The notes beneath the pieces were generated by a model. That model ran no database searches. It was given only the letters and a program-made list of their open reading frames with translations, and had not been told where the DNA came from. 64,000 bases of DNA from Adineta steineri (Eukaryota > Rotifera > Eurotatoria > Adinetida > Adinetidae): assembly GCA_905250115.1 (NCBI GenBank), contig CAJNOI010000237.1:1-64000 (forward strand). Direction: 5' to 3'. The translations under genes were made by a program, and so were the position numbers. This document shows positions 34,122 through 44,456 of the stretch, piece by piece (the stretch's first letter is position 1; each line of letters opens with the position of its first letter).

Positions 34122-35537
34122 ATGATTAATATAGATATTAGTTTATTATTACTATTTTCAATACTATATTTATTAAAATCTCATCATTCGTACCTGTTTC
34201 AAGTTATTTACCTATTAACGTGTTTTATGACAATTAAATATCCATTTGGTTATAGTTCGTGTTTAATATATTGCTTCGTGAACTTCTATATATTTTGTCT
34301 ACCGTTTCATAGTTTTAAGAATATAAGTTTCTTACTACTAATTATATCAATAATATCAAATCCAGTAATTGATACAATTAAAAGTATTTTACTTGTATTA
34401 TGTATCATATTATTGTTAGGACAACGTGCTTATGCTTGTGAAACATGTGAAAGAATGGATTATTTTATTAGAACGACTATCAATAAGCATTTACCTACTG
34501 CTGGAGTTCAGTTCAATCAGTTACCATTTCTAGCAGAATCCAGTTGTTCTGATAATGAAGATGTAGCAAGCCTATCTAATATTCAATTTCAACCAATATT
34601 TATAACAGGAATTCATCGTTCAGGAACTACACTATTATATGAACAATTATGCAAAATATTACCAGTAGCCTATGTTACACCTTATTCTATACTGTATTAT
34701 AATCATTTGATAGAAGCTGAAGATAATGGTCAAACATCAGTATATATAAATGCATTACACAAATATTTTCAGTTATTAGGTATTCGAAATAGATTCATTG
34801 ATACTACTCCAGTCTCAGCATTAAATCCATCAGAAGAATATTGCTTTGTGATCGGTCGACAAAGAAATGGAGGATTATCAACATCATTACCGTTTACCAA
34901 AAATTTTCCCACTTTAACTTCTAAATCACATAAAACGTTTGATAATTTATGTCGGAAATTAATTTATATACAAAAGCCTAAATCAAATATTGTATTACTG
35001 AAAAATCCATGGGATTATGGGAATGAAGCTGAAATACTTAAACTTTATCCAAATGCTAAATTTATTCATATACTTAGGAACCCGTTAGAAGTTATTAATT
35101 CACTATATTTAGCTATGTCTCATTATGCAAATGGAATTCAGTTCGATCCTTATGTGTGGACAATAGGAGCTCCTTCATTCAAATCATTCATTTGTACAGA
35201 AAGATTTATTTCCAGTTTAATTGGAACAAAGAAAGCTAAAAAACGAACGTTTAATAAGGCTAAGAATATGTATTTAAATAATGCATCTATTGGATTTAAT
35301 TCAATCCAATCATTGCCAAGTAATAAAGTGTATACAACAACTTATTCCAATTTGATTGAAAATCCAATTGAACAATTAGGTTTAATATGTCAGTTTATTG
35401 GAATTCAAGTATGTCAAGAACAATTATCTAAGCATAATTGTGTTAAAAAACCGTTTAAACCTAGTGATATTCTAGAAGAAAACAGACAATCAATTATTGA
35501 ACAATTAAATAAAAGAAACTTATCAACAAATTATTAA
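34122..35537 (+). CDS. Membrane-anchored sulfotransferase-family protein
   Basis: An open frame of 471 aa. The N-terminal about 110 residues are several hydrophobic helices (for example SLLLLFSILYLL and ILLVLCIILLLG). A sulfotransferase domain follows, with ITGIHRSGTTLLYEQL as the PAPS 5'-phosphosulfate loop and IHILRNPLEVINSLYLAMS as the 3'-phosphate-binding strand and helix, typical of the Sulfotransfer_3-type fold. The likely reaction is sulfate transfer from PAPS to a lumenal or lipid-linked acceptor in the Golgi or ER; the acceptor is unknown. The start is the first Met after the gap that begins a hydrophobic helix. Since the gap lies only 61 bp upstream, an earlier start or upstream exons cannot be excluded. 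Confidence 0.75.
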   Translation: MINIDISLLLLFSILYLLKSHHSYLFQVIYLLTCFMTIKYPFGYSSCLIYCFVNFYIFCLPFHSFKNISFLLLIISIISNPVIDTIKSILLVLCIILLLGQRAYACETCERMDYFIRTTINKHLPTAGVQFNQLPFLAESSCSDNEDVASLSNIQFQPIFITGIHRSGTTLLYEQLCKILPVAYVTPYSILYYNHLIEAEDNGQTSVYINALHKYFQLLGIRNRFIDTTPVSALNPSEEYCFVIGRQRNGGLSTSLPFTKNFPTLTSKSHKTFDNLCRKLIYIQKPKSNIVLLKNPWDYGNEAEILKLYPNAKFIHILRNPLEVINSLYLAMSHYANGIQFDPYVWTIGAPSFKSFICTERFISSLIGTKKAKKRTFNKAKNMYLNNASIGFNSIQSLPSNKVYTTTYSNLIENPIEQLGLICQFIGIQVCQEQLSKHNCVKKPFKPSDILEENRQSIIEQLNKRNLSTNY

Positions 35538-36121
35538 GTTTGACAATGGATGTTTTTATAAATAGAGTTTTCGAAAAAGAGATTTCGTACAAACCAGTAT
35601 TTGAACACCGAATGTTTCGTAATAAAATGTTACTTCTGTGTTTAAATAGAATATGCATATCTAAACTACTCACAACATGATGTTCTTCATTTAGGACTTT
35701 TCTGCACTCATTATTATTTACTCCTGCGATTTTTAACTTGAAACGTCACTCGAAAGCTCTGTTTGAACTTGTTTGCTTTCATGTGCTTTTTCAATAAAAA
35801 AACATTTTTTTTAAAATTTTTCTACTCCTATTTTGAATACGACTGTTGAGATGATTGATTCACATTCTGATTGATAACTTTGTTGGTATATTGTTAAATA
35901 AAAAATATCCGGTAATAAAATAGTAAGCTGAAAAGAACAACATACCAATGTAACTAGATTTGATATCTTTTATTTCCTTTCGATAGTTTAGATTTGAGTA
36001 CTTACATGGAATTGAATGAATAATGACAACTTTAAGTAATATTACTCAACAACATTGTATACTGCTAGAATACATTTAGATATTGGAGCCTCACAGAATA
36101 AGAAGTTGGTTGGTATATATA
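35538..36121. other. Intergenic, no gene seen
   Basis: AT-rich sequence downstream of the sulfotransferase. No exon or repeat was recognised. Confidence 0.4.
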
Positions 36122-36123
36122 TA

Positions 36124-36981
36124 CAGTAAAACCTCCCTAAGATGAATACTAATGGGACCGCTTGAAAAGTGTTCATTAGAGGAGGTGTTCATCTTACAGA
36201 GATTTCATATTGAATAAAGGTTTAGATATACACCATATAATATTAGTATGGACAAATAATAGCTATGCATCTTGATATTAAAATGTATTACTATTAATTC
36301 TAAAACACTATCTTTTTCAATTATTACACATATTCATTCAATTATCAAGTGAAAAATAAAAAAAAACATTTTTTTATCTTTAAAATATTAAAGATCTATT
36401 TCGTTTTAAACAAAAACTAGTAAAAAAAAGCATTTTTGTCTATTATTCACATCTATTTATTTTTTCTAAGAAAAGTCGGTAATTGAGATACTACCGACCG
36501 AAATTTTGTATTTCGCAGCAATTGTACGATATGAAGCGTTATTTTCATTTTCACGAATTAATTGCATTTTTTTAAACAAAGTTAACGTGTGTGTTCTGTT
36601 TCATTTTACAATCGAAGATAGAATGCATGTTGCACTGTCATATAGAATCGATTAACTCATCGCTGATTAATTACATTGTTTTGTTTGATCCATACATACG
36701 ATAGAGCTTGTTATGATGAGTTGACCGTCAAAAACTGATTTATCATTTCCTTAATATGAACAGCATATTTTTTCAGCTCTGTCTTTCATAGAAGAACGTA
36801 CAGTTAATCACTATATGTTCATTATATAGAGGTTTTCTTTTACAGAAGGGACTAAAAAAAGCGTTCATTGTTCAGAGGTCGGAGATGTTCATCTTGCGGA
36901 GGTCTATTTACAGCAAAAATCGATCGGGGGGACTGAAAAATGTGTTCAAACCGGAGGTGTTCATTATGAGAGGTTTTACTG
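36124..36981. mobile_element. Pogo-like (Tc1/mariner) deletion derivative
   Basis: The termini are CAGTAAAACCTC at both ends as inverted repeats, flanked by TA duplications (36122-36123 and 36982-36983). On the minus strand, about 36600-36480, a decayed reading gives TLFKKMQLIRENENNASYRT followed by IAAKYKISVGSIS, the helix-turn-helix start of pogo/CENP-B-type transposases; upstream Lys/Arg context fits. The DDE catalytic domain is missing. The 858-bp length is far below an autonomous pogo element. The element lies in the intergenic space between convergent sulfotransferase and USP genes. Confidence 0.8.
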
Positions 36982-36983
36982 TA

Positions 36984-37494
36984 TATATAATCCTCGAAAG
37001 TTGACTTACGAGAAACAAACCATCACACACATATCATCATCATTTACAGTAATTTCATGTAACAGTTCATTTTAATATTATTTTTGTATATGTATGTATT
37101 GAATATTTGAATGATTGAAAATATATATTTCAAAACTAAATACCTTATTTTAATAATTATTTTCCATATTAGACTGACTAATCGATAAACGACATAATTT
37201 AGTATAAAATAGATCATCAAATTATGAGATCTGTATTGATATTGTTAACAAATCGTTTTGAACGAAACAAAAAAAAAAGGATACCTTAAACTTTGAATTT
37301 CCATTATAGATTCAATATAAAAAATGAAATTTTGAATTTATTTGTTAAATCCTTTAATAGAATGATAAACATACCTAAAATTAAATATTTAGACAGATAT
37401 ATCCTATAGATAATCCAACCATATCTCGTTTATATGAAAATGCAACAATTAGTAAATAAGATCATATATATGAAGGTGTTGTTATTGCTTCGAT
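36984..37494. other. Intergenic, 3' of the USP gene
   Basis: AT-rich with no exon seen. Confidence 0.4.
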
Positions 37495-39804
37495 TTATGT
37501 TTTTTTAATATAGAAAAGAAGATAAGCATCGTCTGAAACGATATCATTGGAAGAACAAAATGATGATACACATGAATCATCAAATTTGTACCATAAATTA
37601 CTGCCGTTTGCTTTATGTTTAGCAACTGCTATGTAATGACCACCATAGATTGATCCAGTATGTTTAGTAACAGCGAATAGATCGTAAATAGCTTCTTCTC
37701 TTGATAATAGAAAATTACTTAAATCAAGTCCTTCCATTGGATATTCAACGAATGTTTGTATTTTGTCTCGTAAACCATCTTTGTGTGAAAATCGTTTCAA
37801 TTGAATTATAATTATTGGTGGAAGAGTATAAAATTGAAGTTGTTTAGTAGCTTGTGTACGTTTCTTACATGTTTCCTGTTCACATAAATATGAATCTTCT
37901 AGATTTTCAATGGAACAGAACTCTCGCAGACAATCTTCAAGTGTTAATGGTCTTGATTTCTTAGCAAATCGGTTAACTTGTCCGATATCTGACCAGTCTT
38001 CTTGTTCAATAAGTACAACTTCTGTAGTAGACAATTGATTTAATGGCTTTTCTAAGTCAACTTGTCCATCATCTGTCATAACTATAATGGGACGAGAAAA
38101 CGAATAATTTGGCCAAGCTTCACTAAAGGCTTGTATAAGACTTTTGACTTGACCATCCTTGGGTACATTGACAATGGCTTCGCCAATATCACGGTTTAAT
38201 TCAATAAATCTTATCGTAAATTGACGTCTTGATTGAACGAGTGGTAATGATAAAATACTAAATGGATTTATTACTTGTACTTCATGTTTACATGCAAGAC
38301 AAGTTATAGTTGATCGTATTTTTCCAAAAAACAATTCTTCTATAATATTATTCGATTCATTACCATTTGTTTCTTTCATTTCTTTATGTATTTCCTCAAG
38401 AAGAAAACTCATAAACTCTTGGGCATCTTGTTGATCCAAAGTTGCAAAACGTGAATCTCGAATACCAATTGTTGCCTTCATACGAATCGGTCGAAATGAG
38501 CGATTAAAAGTATTGGATCTATTAGATAAAAATAAATTTCTCAAAACATCGGCATAAGCACCAGTTACTGTACCAACTTGATAAAATTGATTCCAATCAG
38601 GATCTGTATATCGATTATCATCTGTAATATTTTGAGTTAGACCGTTTAAAAATAACTGAGTTAATGGTATCGTATGAGCAAGACATTGAAGTGCACTATT
38701 CATATAACATGTATTTATTAGATTATCTAGACCAATAGGATATGTATCCAATGTATTAGATCTTGATAATTCATCCACCGTATATAATGAAGTAAAACGA
38801 TTATTGACATTAGATTGCTGAACTGGCGTTTTTTCTGCTCTTCTAACATTAACTTCATCTGTTTGTGGTTTTTTGATTAATGATGAAGTTCTTGTTGTTG
38901 TTGTTGTATTACTTGTATTATTGTTCAAAACAGATGGTGAAGTATCAGAAAATGTAAAACGAAGAAAAGCATAAATAGTTTGACCAGGTTTAATATGTAA
39001 TTCACAAAGCATTTGATTCGGCATATTTTGATCAATTTTTTCATACATTCGATTAAACAAATTGAATTCAAGAAGACGATAATCATTAAACTCTTTTTCG
39101 ATTCGATTTTTTAATTTTTCAATTGAAATTGTAGATGGTACTTCGAAAACTTTCCGTCCATTTGTATAAGCACAATCAACATAAACTATAGATGTTCCTA
39201 ATTGTGATTCAACAACTTGAACAGATATCCATGTGCCATCAGTAACACCTAAGTCAACTAATAATTTATCAGAATTTGATATAATATCAAGTTCATTATC
39301 ATACATAGTTATAAGATGAATTTGTTCACGTTTAATCGATTGTAATGAAAATGCTGTAATAACAAATTCGAAAAGCATTTTTAATGTTGTTGTTTCTATA
39401 TTCCATTGATATTCTCTTTTATCAATAAGATTGGGTCCAAGTATCGTTAGAGCAACAGCGGCTGATGGTTCAAAATAGAGAATAGAATTTTGTTTAATTC
39501 TAAGATCATTTAATGTCATATGTATATATGATGAAGGTGGAATCATATGTTTATTATCAAAAACAAATTCAACAAGTACCACATTTTCAGGAAGAACATC
39601 GTTAAGATTAGCAATTCTTAAAAACTTTTGTATAACATTACTAATTGTATCTGTCAACATAAATGTAGCATCCTTTTTTATATTGAAATTTCTTCCATAA
39701 TCATTATATTGAAGTTGAAGAACTATACATGAATATGACACAGTATTTAATATATTTTCAGTAATTATGAGATCATTGCGATGTGATAGATGTTCATTAG
39801 ACAT
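37495..39804 (-). CDS. Ubiquitin carboxyl-terminal hydrolase (USP family)
   Basis: A single 2.3-kb exon encodes 769 aa. The N-terminal about 290 residues include ubiquitin-like segments, followed by a Thr/Asn-rich linker and a USP catalytic core from about residue 356. The Cys box reads GLDNLINTCYMNS with nucleophile Cys366; the usual Gly before NTC is Ile here. The QQDAQEF box is present. Two CxxC-type pairs (CLAC; CEQETC) form the zinc site of the fingers. The His box has YGGHYIAVAKH, followed by WYKFDDSCVS, so the catalytic triad is intact. The protein cleaves ubiquitin from substrates. The layout is nearest to USP4/11/15-type enzymes but without an obvious DUSP domain. Lack of introns is unusual beside its neighbours. 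Confidence 0.9.
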   Translation of the reverse strand: MSNEHLSHRNDLIITENILNTVSYSCIVLQLQYNDYGRNFNIKKDATFMLTDTISNVIQKFLRIANLNDVLPENVVLVEFVFDNKHMIPPSSYIHMTLNDLRIKQNSILYFEPSAAVALTILGPNLIDKREYQWNIETTTLKMLFEFVITAFSLQSIKREQIHLITMYDNELDIISNSDKLLVDLGVTDGTWISVQVVESQLGTSIVYVDCAYTNGRKVFEVPSTISIEKLKNRIEKEFNDYRLLEFNLFNRMYEKIDQNMPNQMLCELHIKPGQTIYAFLRFTFSDTSPSVLNNNTSNTTTTTRTSSLIKKPQTDEVNVRRAEKTPVQQSNVNNRFTSLYTVDELSRSNTLDTYPIGLDNLINTCYMNSALQCLAHTIPLTQLFLNGLTQNITDDNRYTDPDWNQFYQVGTVTGAYADVLRNLFLSNRSNTFNRSFRPIRMKATIGIRDSRFATLDQQDAQEFMSFLLEEIHKEMKETNGNESNNIIEELFFGKIRSTITCLACKHEVQVINPFSILSLPLVQSRRQFTIRFIELNRDIGEAIVNVPKDGQVKSLIQAFSEAWPNYSFSRPIIVMTDDGQVDLEKPLNQLSTTEVVLIEQEDWSDIGQVNRFAKKSRPLTLEDCLREFCSIENLEDSYLCEQETCKKRTQATKQLQFYTLPPIIIIQLKRFSHKDGLRDKIQTFVEYPMEGLDLSNFLLSREEAIYDLFAVTKHTGSIYGGHYIAVAKHKANGSNLWYKFDDSCVSSFCSSNDIVSDDAYLLFYIKKT

Positions 39805-41208
39805 TATAATATGTATAGATAAACAAATAATAAATTTTTGCTAAATAACTGTCAAACAAGATTTATAATCTGAAATATTAAATCGTATTTAAGTTTAATA
39901 AGATATATTTTGTTGGAAAAATAAATGACAATTTTTTCCCAACAAAACATACCAAAGTTATGAATCATCTCAAAAACAAATTTCATCAATTAAAAGAATG
40001 ACAATACTTTACCTTTTCTCATCTTATAATTCATCGGTAATAACTAATTGATATTGTTTTTATATATTCAGTTTTATTACCAAAAAAATAAATCAAAAAA
40101 CACGTACATTCATATTTCTATTATTGTTTGTTTTTTATGTAATACTATTCGTCGTCTTCGTCTACCTTTTTTTCTTTCCACGTGTAATGAAAAAACTTTT
40201 GATCACAGACAATAACACAAACGTAACATAAAATAATAAATAAATGCGTAACCTCGGATTTTATCCGAGAGTTATGTGTACTGCAAAAAGCGGAATTAGA
40301 CATTGACCTTGTTTTTTTGATTTTTAGTCAACAATAAACAGTTTTAACGGCAGTGTCAGTATATGTGAGGTTTTCATCATTTTAAGTCAGTGTTATATTG
40401 AGGAAACCTCAAACGCACCATGTTTACCCCCTAGCATTATTCAGGGCTCTTCACAAATTCTATCTACTCCAAAAACACTAGGTAAGAGGAATAATTTTCA
40501 ATTGAATTTGTAAGAGATATATGATAGACAGACATCAGTATTTTCATAATAGCTCACCACTATTAATAGCTATCGAGTTCGGATTTTTAACCTTCAATAG
40601 TCCTTTTGACTAGCTACAAAATCAGGTATTTGGAAAAGCCCAAAACTACTAGTCATCTGAGACATATCTAGGCAATTTGGTGTCTGAATACAGTTTTTGC
40701 GTATTTTGAGACCTTTTTCGGGCGATATTTTGTTAGAAAGCTACGATTTGGTTCAAAACTAATATCAGATTCGGAATCAGCGCTAAAAACTGAGTCGATT
40801 TATATATGGTGTGAATAATTTTGAGAATAAAATATTTTTTGAAAAACAATCCTTGTACCTCCCCCCCTCAGGGATGGTCTGATCAATAATGACAATTTTT
40901 TTTATAACTCAGCAATGTTACAACCGTTTGAGCTCATCTTCGAACTCGACCGAGATACCAATGAGACTAAAGTATGCAGGAAGTTTCAGCTCAGTCTGAT
41001 TCTCCTTTCGTGCGTTATCGTGTAAACGGCCGGACAGACCGATTCCAGTAGTGTACTCACTTTTTGAGTACACAAAAACAAAAAAATTTCAGTATAAGGT
41101 TAATATTTGAATAAATGTCTATGTATTTATTATATAAAATATATTTAAAAATATAAAAAACTATTTCAAGCAAGTTTCTTTTTTTAAAATCTGATGTTAC
41201 CATATTTT
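39805..41208. other. Intergenic with unclassified repeat-like DNA
   Basis: No exon was seen. From about 40260 to 41075 the composition rises in G/C, and blocks such as TCGAACTCGACCGAGATACC and AAACGGCCGGACAGACCG look like an old dispersed element. A GTGTACTC...GAGTACAC palindrome lies near 41048-41070. The ends are not defined. Confidence 0.4.
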
Positions 41209-43260
41209 TTACTCAAGTCTTGCCACACTTAATATTGATTCTTTACGTATCGATTGTTCTACTGGGATTCTTTTTTCTTCATGATTTCGGAGAACAATGT
41301 AGAAAATGATTCCAATAACAAATGTAGCCGAAGCTTGTGACGTATACATCCATAAGACTTGAGGATCTGTAGTTACTGGAACAAGAGATAGATTAAGAAT
41401 ACTTCCAAATGCTTTTGTACAAAGAAAAAATGACATAACAATAGATTTCATTGACTTGGGTGCATTTGTATAGGAATATTCTATTCCAGTAATTGCTGCA
41501 AGAATTTCACCAATAGCTAATAGAAAATAAGATGGAATTTGCCAGGCAACAGTTATATTGTTATATTTTTGACATGTTAAACATGGTTTCGTTGCATAAT
41601 TAAAATTAGGCCCTGTTGAATAAATCAAGTGTTGTATAAAAGCAGTCCATGCTATTCCTGAACCGGAAATAATAAAGCCACAAGTCATACGTGCTATTGG
41701 ACTTTGTATTATCTTGCATTTTCTTAAAATAGGATAGATAACTTTGTCAAAAATAGGCACGAACACAACGATAACAAAGGGATTAATAGTTTGTAGAATA
41801 TCGTTTGGTATTGGACCTAGAGAAATATCAATTAAATTAGTTTTTCTCATTCTGTCAGATTTTGCTACTCACCAACATTCATTTGTGCAGCTTGTGATAT
41901 CAAATTAGCAACTGCTTGATTATAGCACATCCAAAAAATTGGAAAAAAGATAAATACTCGACATGCTCGAAAGGTTTGTTTGAGGTCGTTGATAAATTGA
42001 TTATCGGTTTTAATAGTTGTCTCAACTTTCTTTGGTGTAATTATTTCAACTTCGTTTTGTATAGTTATTTCGATTTCGTTTTGTGTAATCGTCTCAATTT
42101 TGTTTTGTGTACTTATCTCGACTTCGTTTTGCATAGTTATTTCGATTTCGTCTGGTAAAATTGTCTCAATTTTGTTTTGTGCGATTGTCTCGACTTCGTT
42201 TGATATAATTATCTCGATTTTGTTTTTATCAGATAATGTTGTTTCCTTCGCATAATCTAAAAAATGTTCATTATTCGATTGTTTACCTAGTTTCCATCGG
42301 TTTCTTATAGCTCTCCATGTTATACGAAACGCACGAACAATTATTGAACCAACAGGTGGCACTCGAATGTATCGACGACGACCAATAAGTAATATAATGA
42401 TGCATCCAGGAATGGTCATCAGCGTAATAAGATAAGCAAGCCAAAATGAATGATATTTTTCGACTGTTGGTGTTATAATTTTTGCAGTCAGTGAACCGGC
42501 ATTGGTTGCCCAATAACACCAACTGAACATAGATTGAATTGTCCTACAATATATACATAATTATTTTAAAACATATTTCAATGTATATTTACATTTGTGG
42601 ATTGATTATTTTCTTTTTTCCCTTGTAATCTAAACAAAAATAGAGTTCGATTTTTTTGTCGAAAATAGAATTGATTTTCTAACCTTTGACTACTAGCGTT
42701 TTTCTTGTATATTGTTCAGCCATAAATGGACTCACTGTCGTCCTGAATCCACCTGCTGCGATTCCCATAAAGAATAAAGCACATAACAGGCCTGGCAGTC
42801 CTGCTCCTGCGTTGACTGACATTGGAATACTAGTCAGAACAAGTATAATAAGACCCACAATGTATAGAAGACTTGCAATACATAATGTTTTGTATTTTCC
42901 CCAAAACTGATCGATAATAATGGCTAAAATAATTGGTGACAAATTGCATAAACAAGAATATGACATTGTCACTGCTGTAGCTAGTTGTCGACCACCACCC
43001 AATGCTCCCGCTTGTTTACTATCTCCTGTCGGCATAGGGAATTGAATATAATTTTGAAGTATTGTATATGTACCAAAATAAGTAAAACCTTCAAATAATT
43101 GACAAAGAATCAAGAGCCAAGCAGCCAGAGGAATTCGTTCTGCAGTTTGTTCCAGTGTGGCGATTTCTTCTATTGTCGGTTCTTCTTCCACATCCTTTTC
43201 AGGATGATTAGAACTTATTGAATCCTTACCTTCATGGATACTTAACGTTGTTATGGTCAT
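41209..43260 (-). CDS. POT/PTR-family proton-coupled peptide transporter
   Basis: Four exons (43260-42684, 42629-42593, 42543-41873, 41816-41209) have phase-consistent GT-AG junctions and give 630 aa. The 37-nt second exon restores the family phrase KKIINPQMTIQSMFSWCYWATNAGSL. The third intron (56 nt, ending ATTTCTCTAG) restores QMNVGPIPNDILQTINP. Other signatures are FEGFTYFGTY in TM1 and GIAAGGFRTTVSPFMAEQY in TM5. About 12 TM helices are expected, moving di/tripeptides or related substrates with protons at the plasma membrane. The TM6-7 loop is expanded by a charged tandem repeat (see separate entry). The sequence resembles fungal PTR2 as much as animal SLC15. Confidence 0.85.
42000..42215 (-). 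repeat. In-frame 36-bp tandem repeat in the PTR loop
   Basis: Within exon 3 of the transporter, about six units of the type (Q/S)N(E/K)(V/I)E(T/I)I coding for about 12 residues follow one another, for example NKIETILPDEIEITMQNEVE. All units preserve the frame, and the repeat extends the cytoplasmic loop by about 70 residues of alternating acidic and hydrophobic character. Confidence 0.75.
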
Positions 43261-43350
43261 CCTTATATGAGTATGTTGACAAATATTATAGAATGAATTG
43301 TATGAAACAAATGTTAGTGAACTATGCCATTGCTCTACGACACCTTTTAT
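43261..43350. other. 5' flank of the PTR gene
   Basis: Short upstream region between the transporter start and the inverted-repeat element that follows. No motif was recognised. Confidence 0.3.
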
Positions 43351-43554
43351 AGGGTAACAGTAATTAGCTGATAAAGTGCTTATATGCCTACACAGTTTAT
43401 GAAAATCAATTTATTTTTGCGCACAAATCAATTTGTCTTTTTTAGAATTAATCAATTTATCATTTTGAGGACAAATCAATTTATTTTTGTGGACAAGTTA
43501 ACTTTACCTTTGTAGATAATGTAGGCACTTTATCGGTTAATTATTAATGACCCC
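43351..43554. mobile_element. 204-bp MITE-like inverted-repeat element
   Basis: The left AGGGTAACAGTAATTAGC and a GATAAAGTGC block are matched at the right end by reverse-complemented GGGGTCATTAATAATTAACC and GATAAAGTGC. The interior contains two copies of an ACAAATCAATTTATTTTTG-like word. Flanking duplications are imperfect. It lies about 90 bp upstream of the transporter start, so it may affect its promoter. Confidence 0.5.
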
Positions 43555-43679
43555 TTCTTATATGACCTCTTAGTGAGTATCTCAATGATATATATCTTTT
43601 AATGAAAATATTTACTGTACTCTGTTATGGAAATTAATTTATGGAGTAAAGCATCAACAATGCAAATCAGTAACCATTC

Positions 43680-44456
43680 TCTTTTTTGGTTTGTTTTTCT
43701 TATATTATTTGATAGAACGTGAGTTGCTAATCACGAAAAGCTAATCGTTGGCCTTGCCAAATACTTCTTTCCTGTCCAAAAATTCGAAATACTAGAAGGA
43801 TGCTGACTTTTTTTCGAAAAATACATTTTGTATCAAAATGGATCAAATTTTGTACTTAAGTGGTAACGGTAAATATTTTATCTGAGTCAAGTCGTCATGC
43901 TACTTGCCAATAAGTTACGCAGTTTGATTTTTCTTTCTTTCTCTCTGCCGAGAAAAAATTATTTAACGTGATTTAAAATGATTTAAATTATTCTTTTTCG
44001 CGCTGATTTCAGCTCTTCGAGAATATCTGACAAAATGCGAGAAAATAAAAATTGTCAAATAGGCTTGAAAAATACTTCAACTGATTTAGTTGTTTTGTGC
44101 TGATTTCGAATATGTATTTAGTTGTAACAAAAAAGAACCTATTTGAATTCAAAAACTGTCGAATATCGCTTCAAAATATCTATAGTATCAGTAAACACAA
44201 AAAACAAACCATGCGTAACTTATTGGCAGGTGGCATGACGACTTGACTGAGATAAAATATTTAGCGTTATTAAATGAGTACAAAATTTTGTACATTTTGA
44301 CATACGATTTATTTTTCAAAAAAAAAATCAGCATCCTTCTAGTATTTCAAATTTTTGGACAGGAAGAAAGTATTTGGTAAGGTTAGATATTAATTTTTCG
44401 TGATCAACAGTTCAGGTTTTATCAAATGATACAAAAATAAACACAAAAAAAATTTT
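43680..44456. mobile_element. Long inverted-repeat element with arms of about 230 bp
   Basis: The left arm, about 43680-43920, recurs in reverse complement at about 44215-44456, at roughly 80-90% identity by eye. Matched blocks include AGAAGGATGCTGA/TCAGCATCCTTCT and CAAGTCGTCATGC/GCATGACGACTTG. The central about 290 bp is unique and non-coding. Arm divergence shows it is older than the 18895-20393 element. It could be a foldback-type or long-TIR non-autonomous transposon. Confidence 0.65.

Noticed and set aside
33908..34129. Reading frames that cross the N run
   Set aside because: They join sequence on both sides of a gap of unknown size and are artificial.
40260..41075. Full transposon in the USP-PTR spacer
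   Set aside because: The composition and palindromes are suggestive but I found no matching ends or target duplication.
41856..41872. A 17-nt intron or frameshift in the PTR gene
   Set aside because: A 56-nt intron with a better acceptor restores the conserved motif without assuming an exceptional intron or sequencing error.
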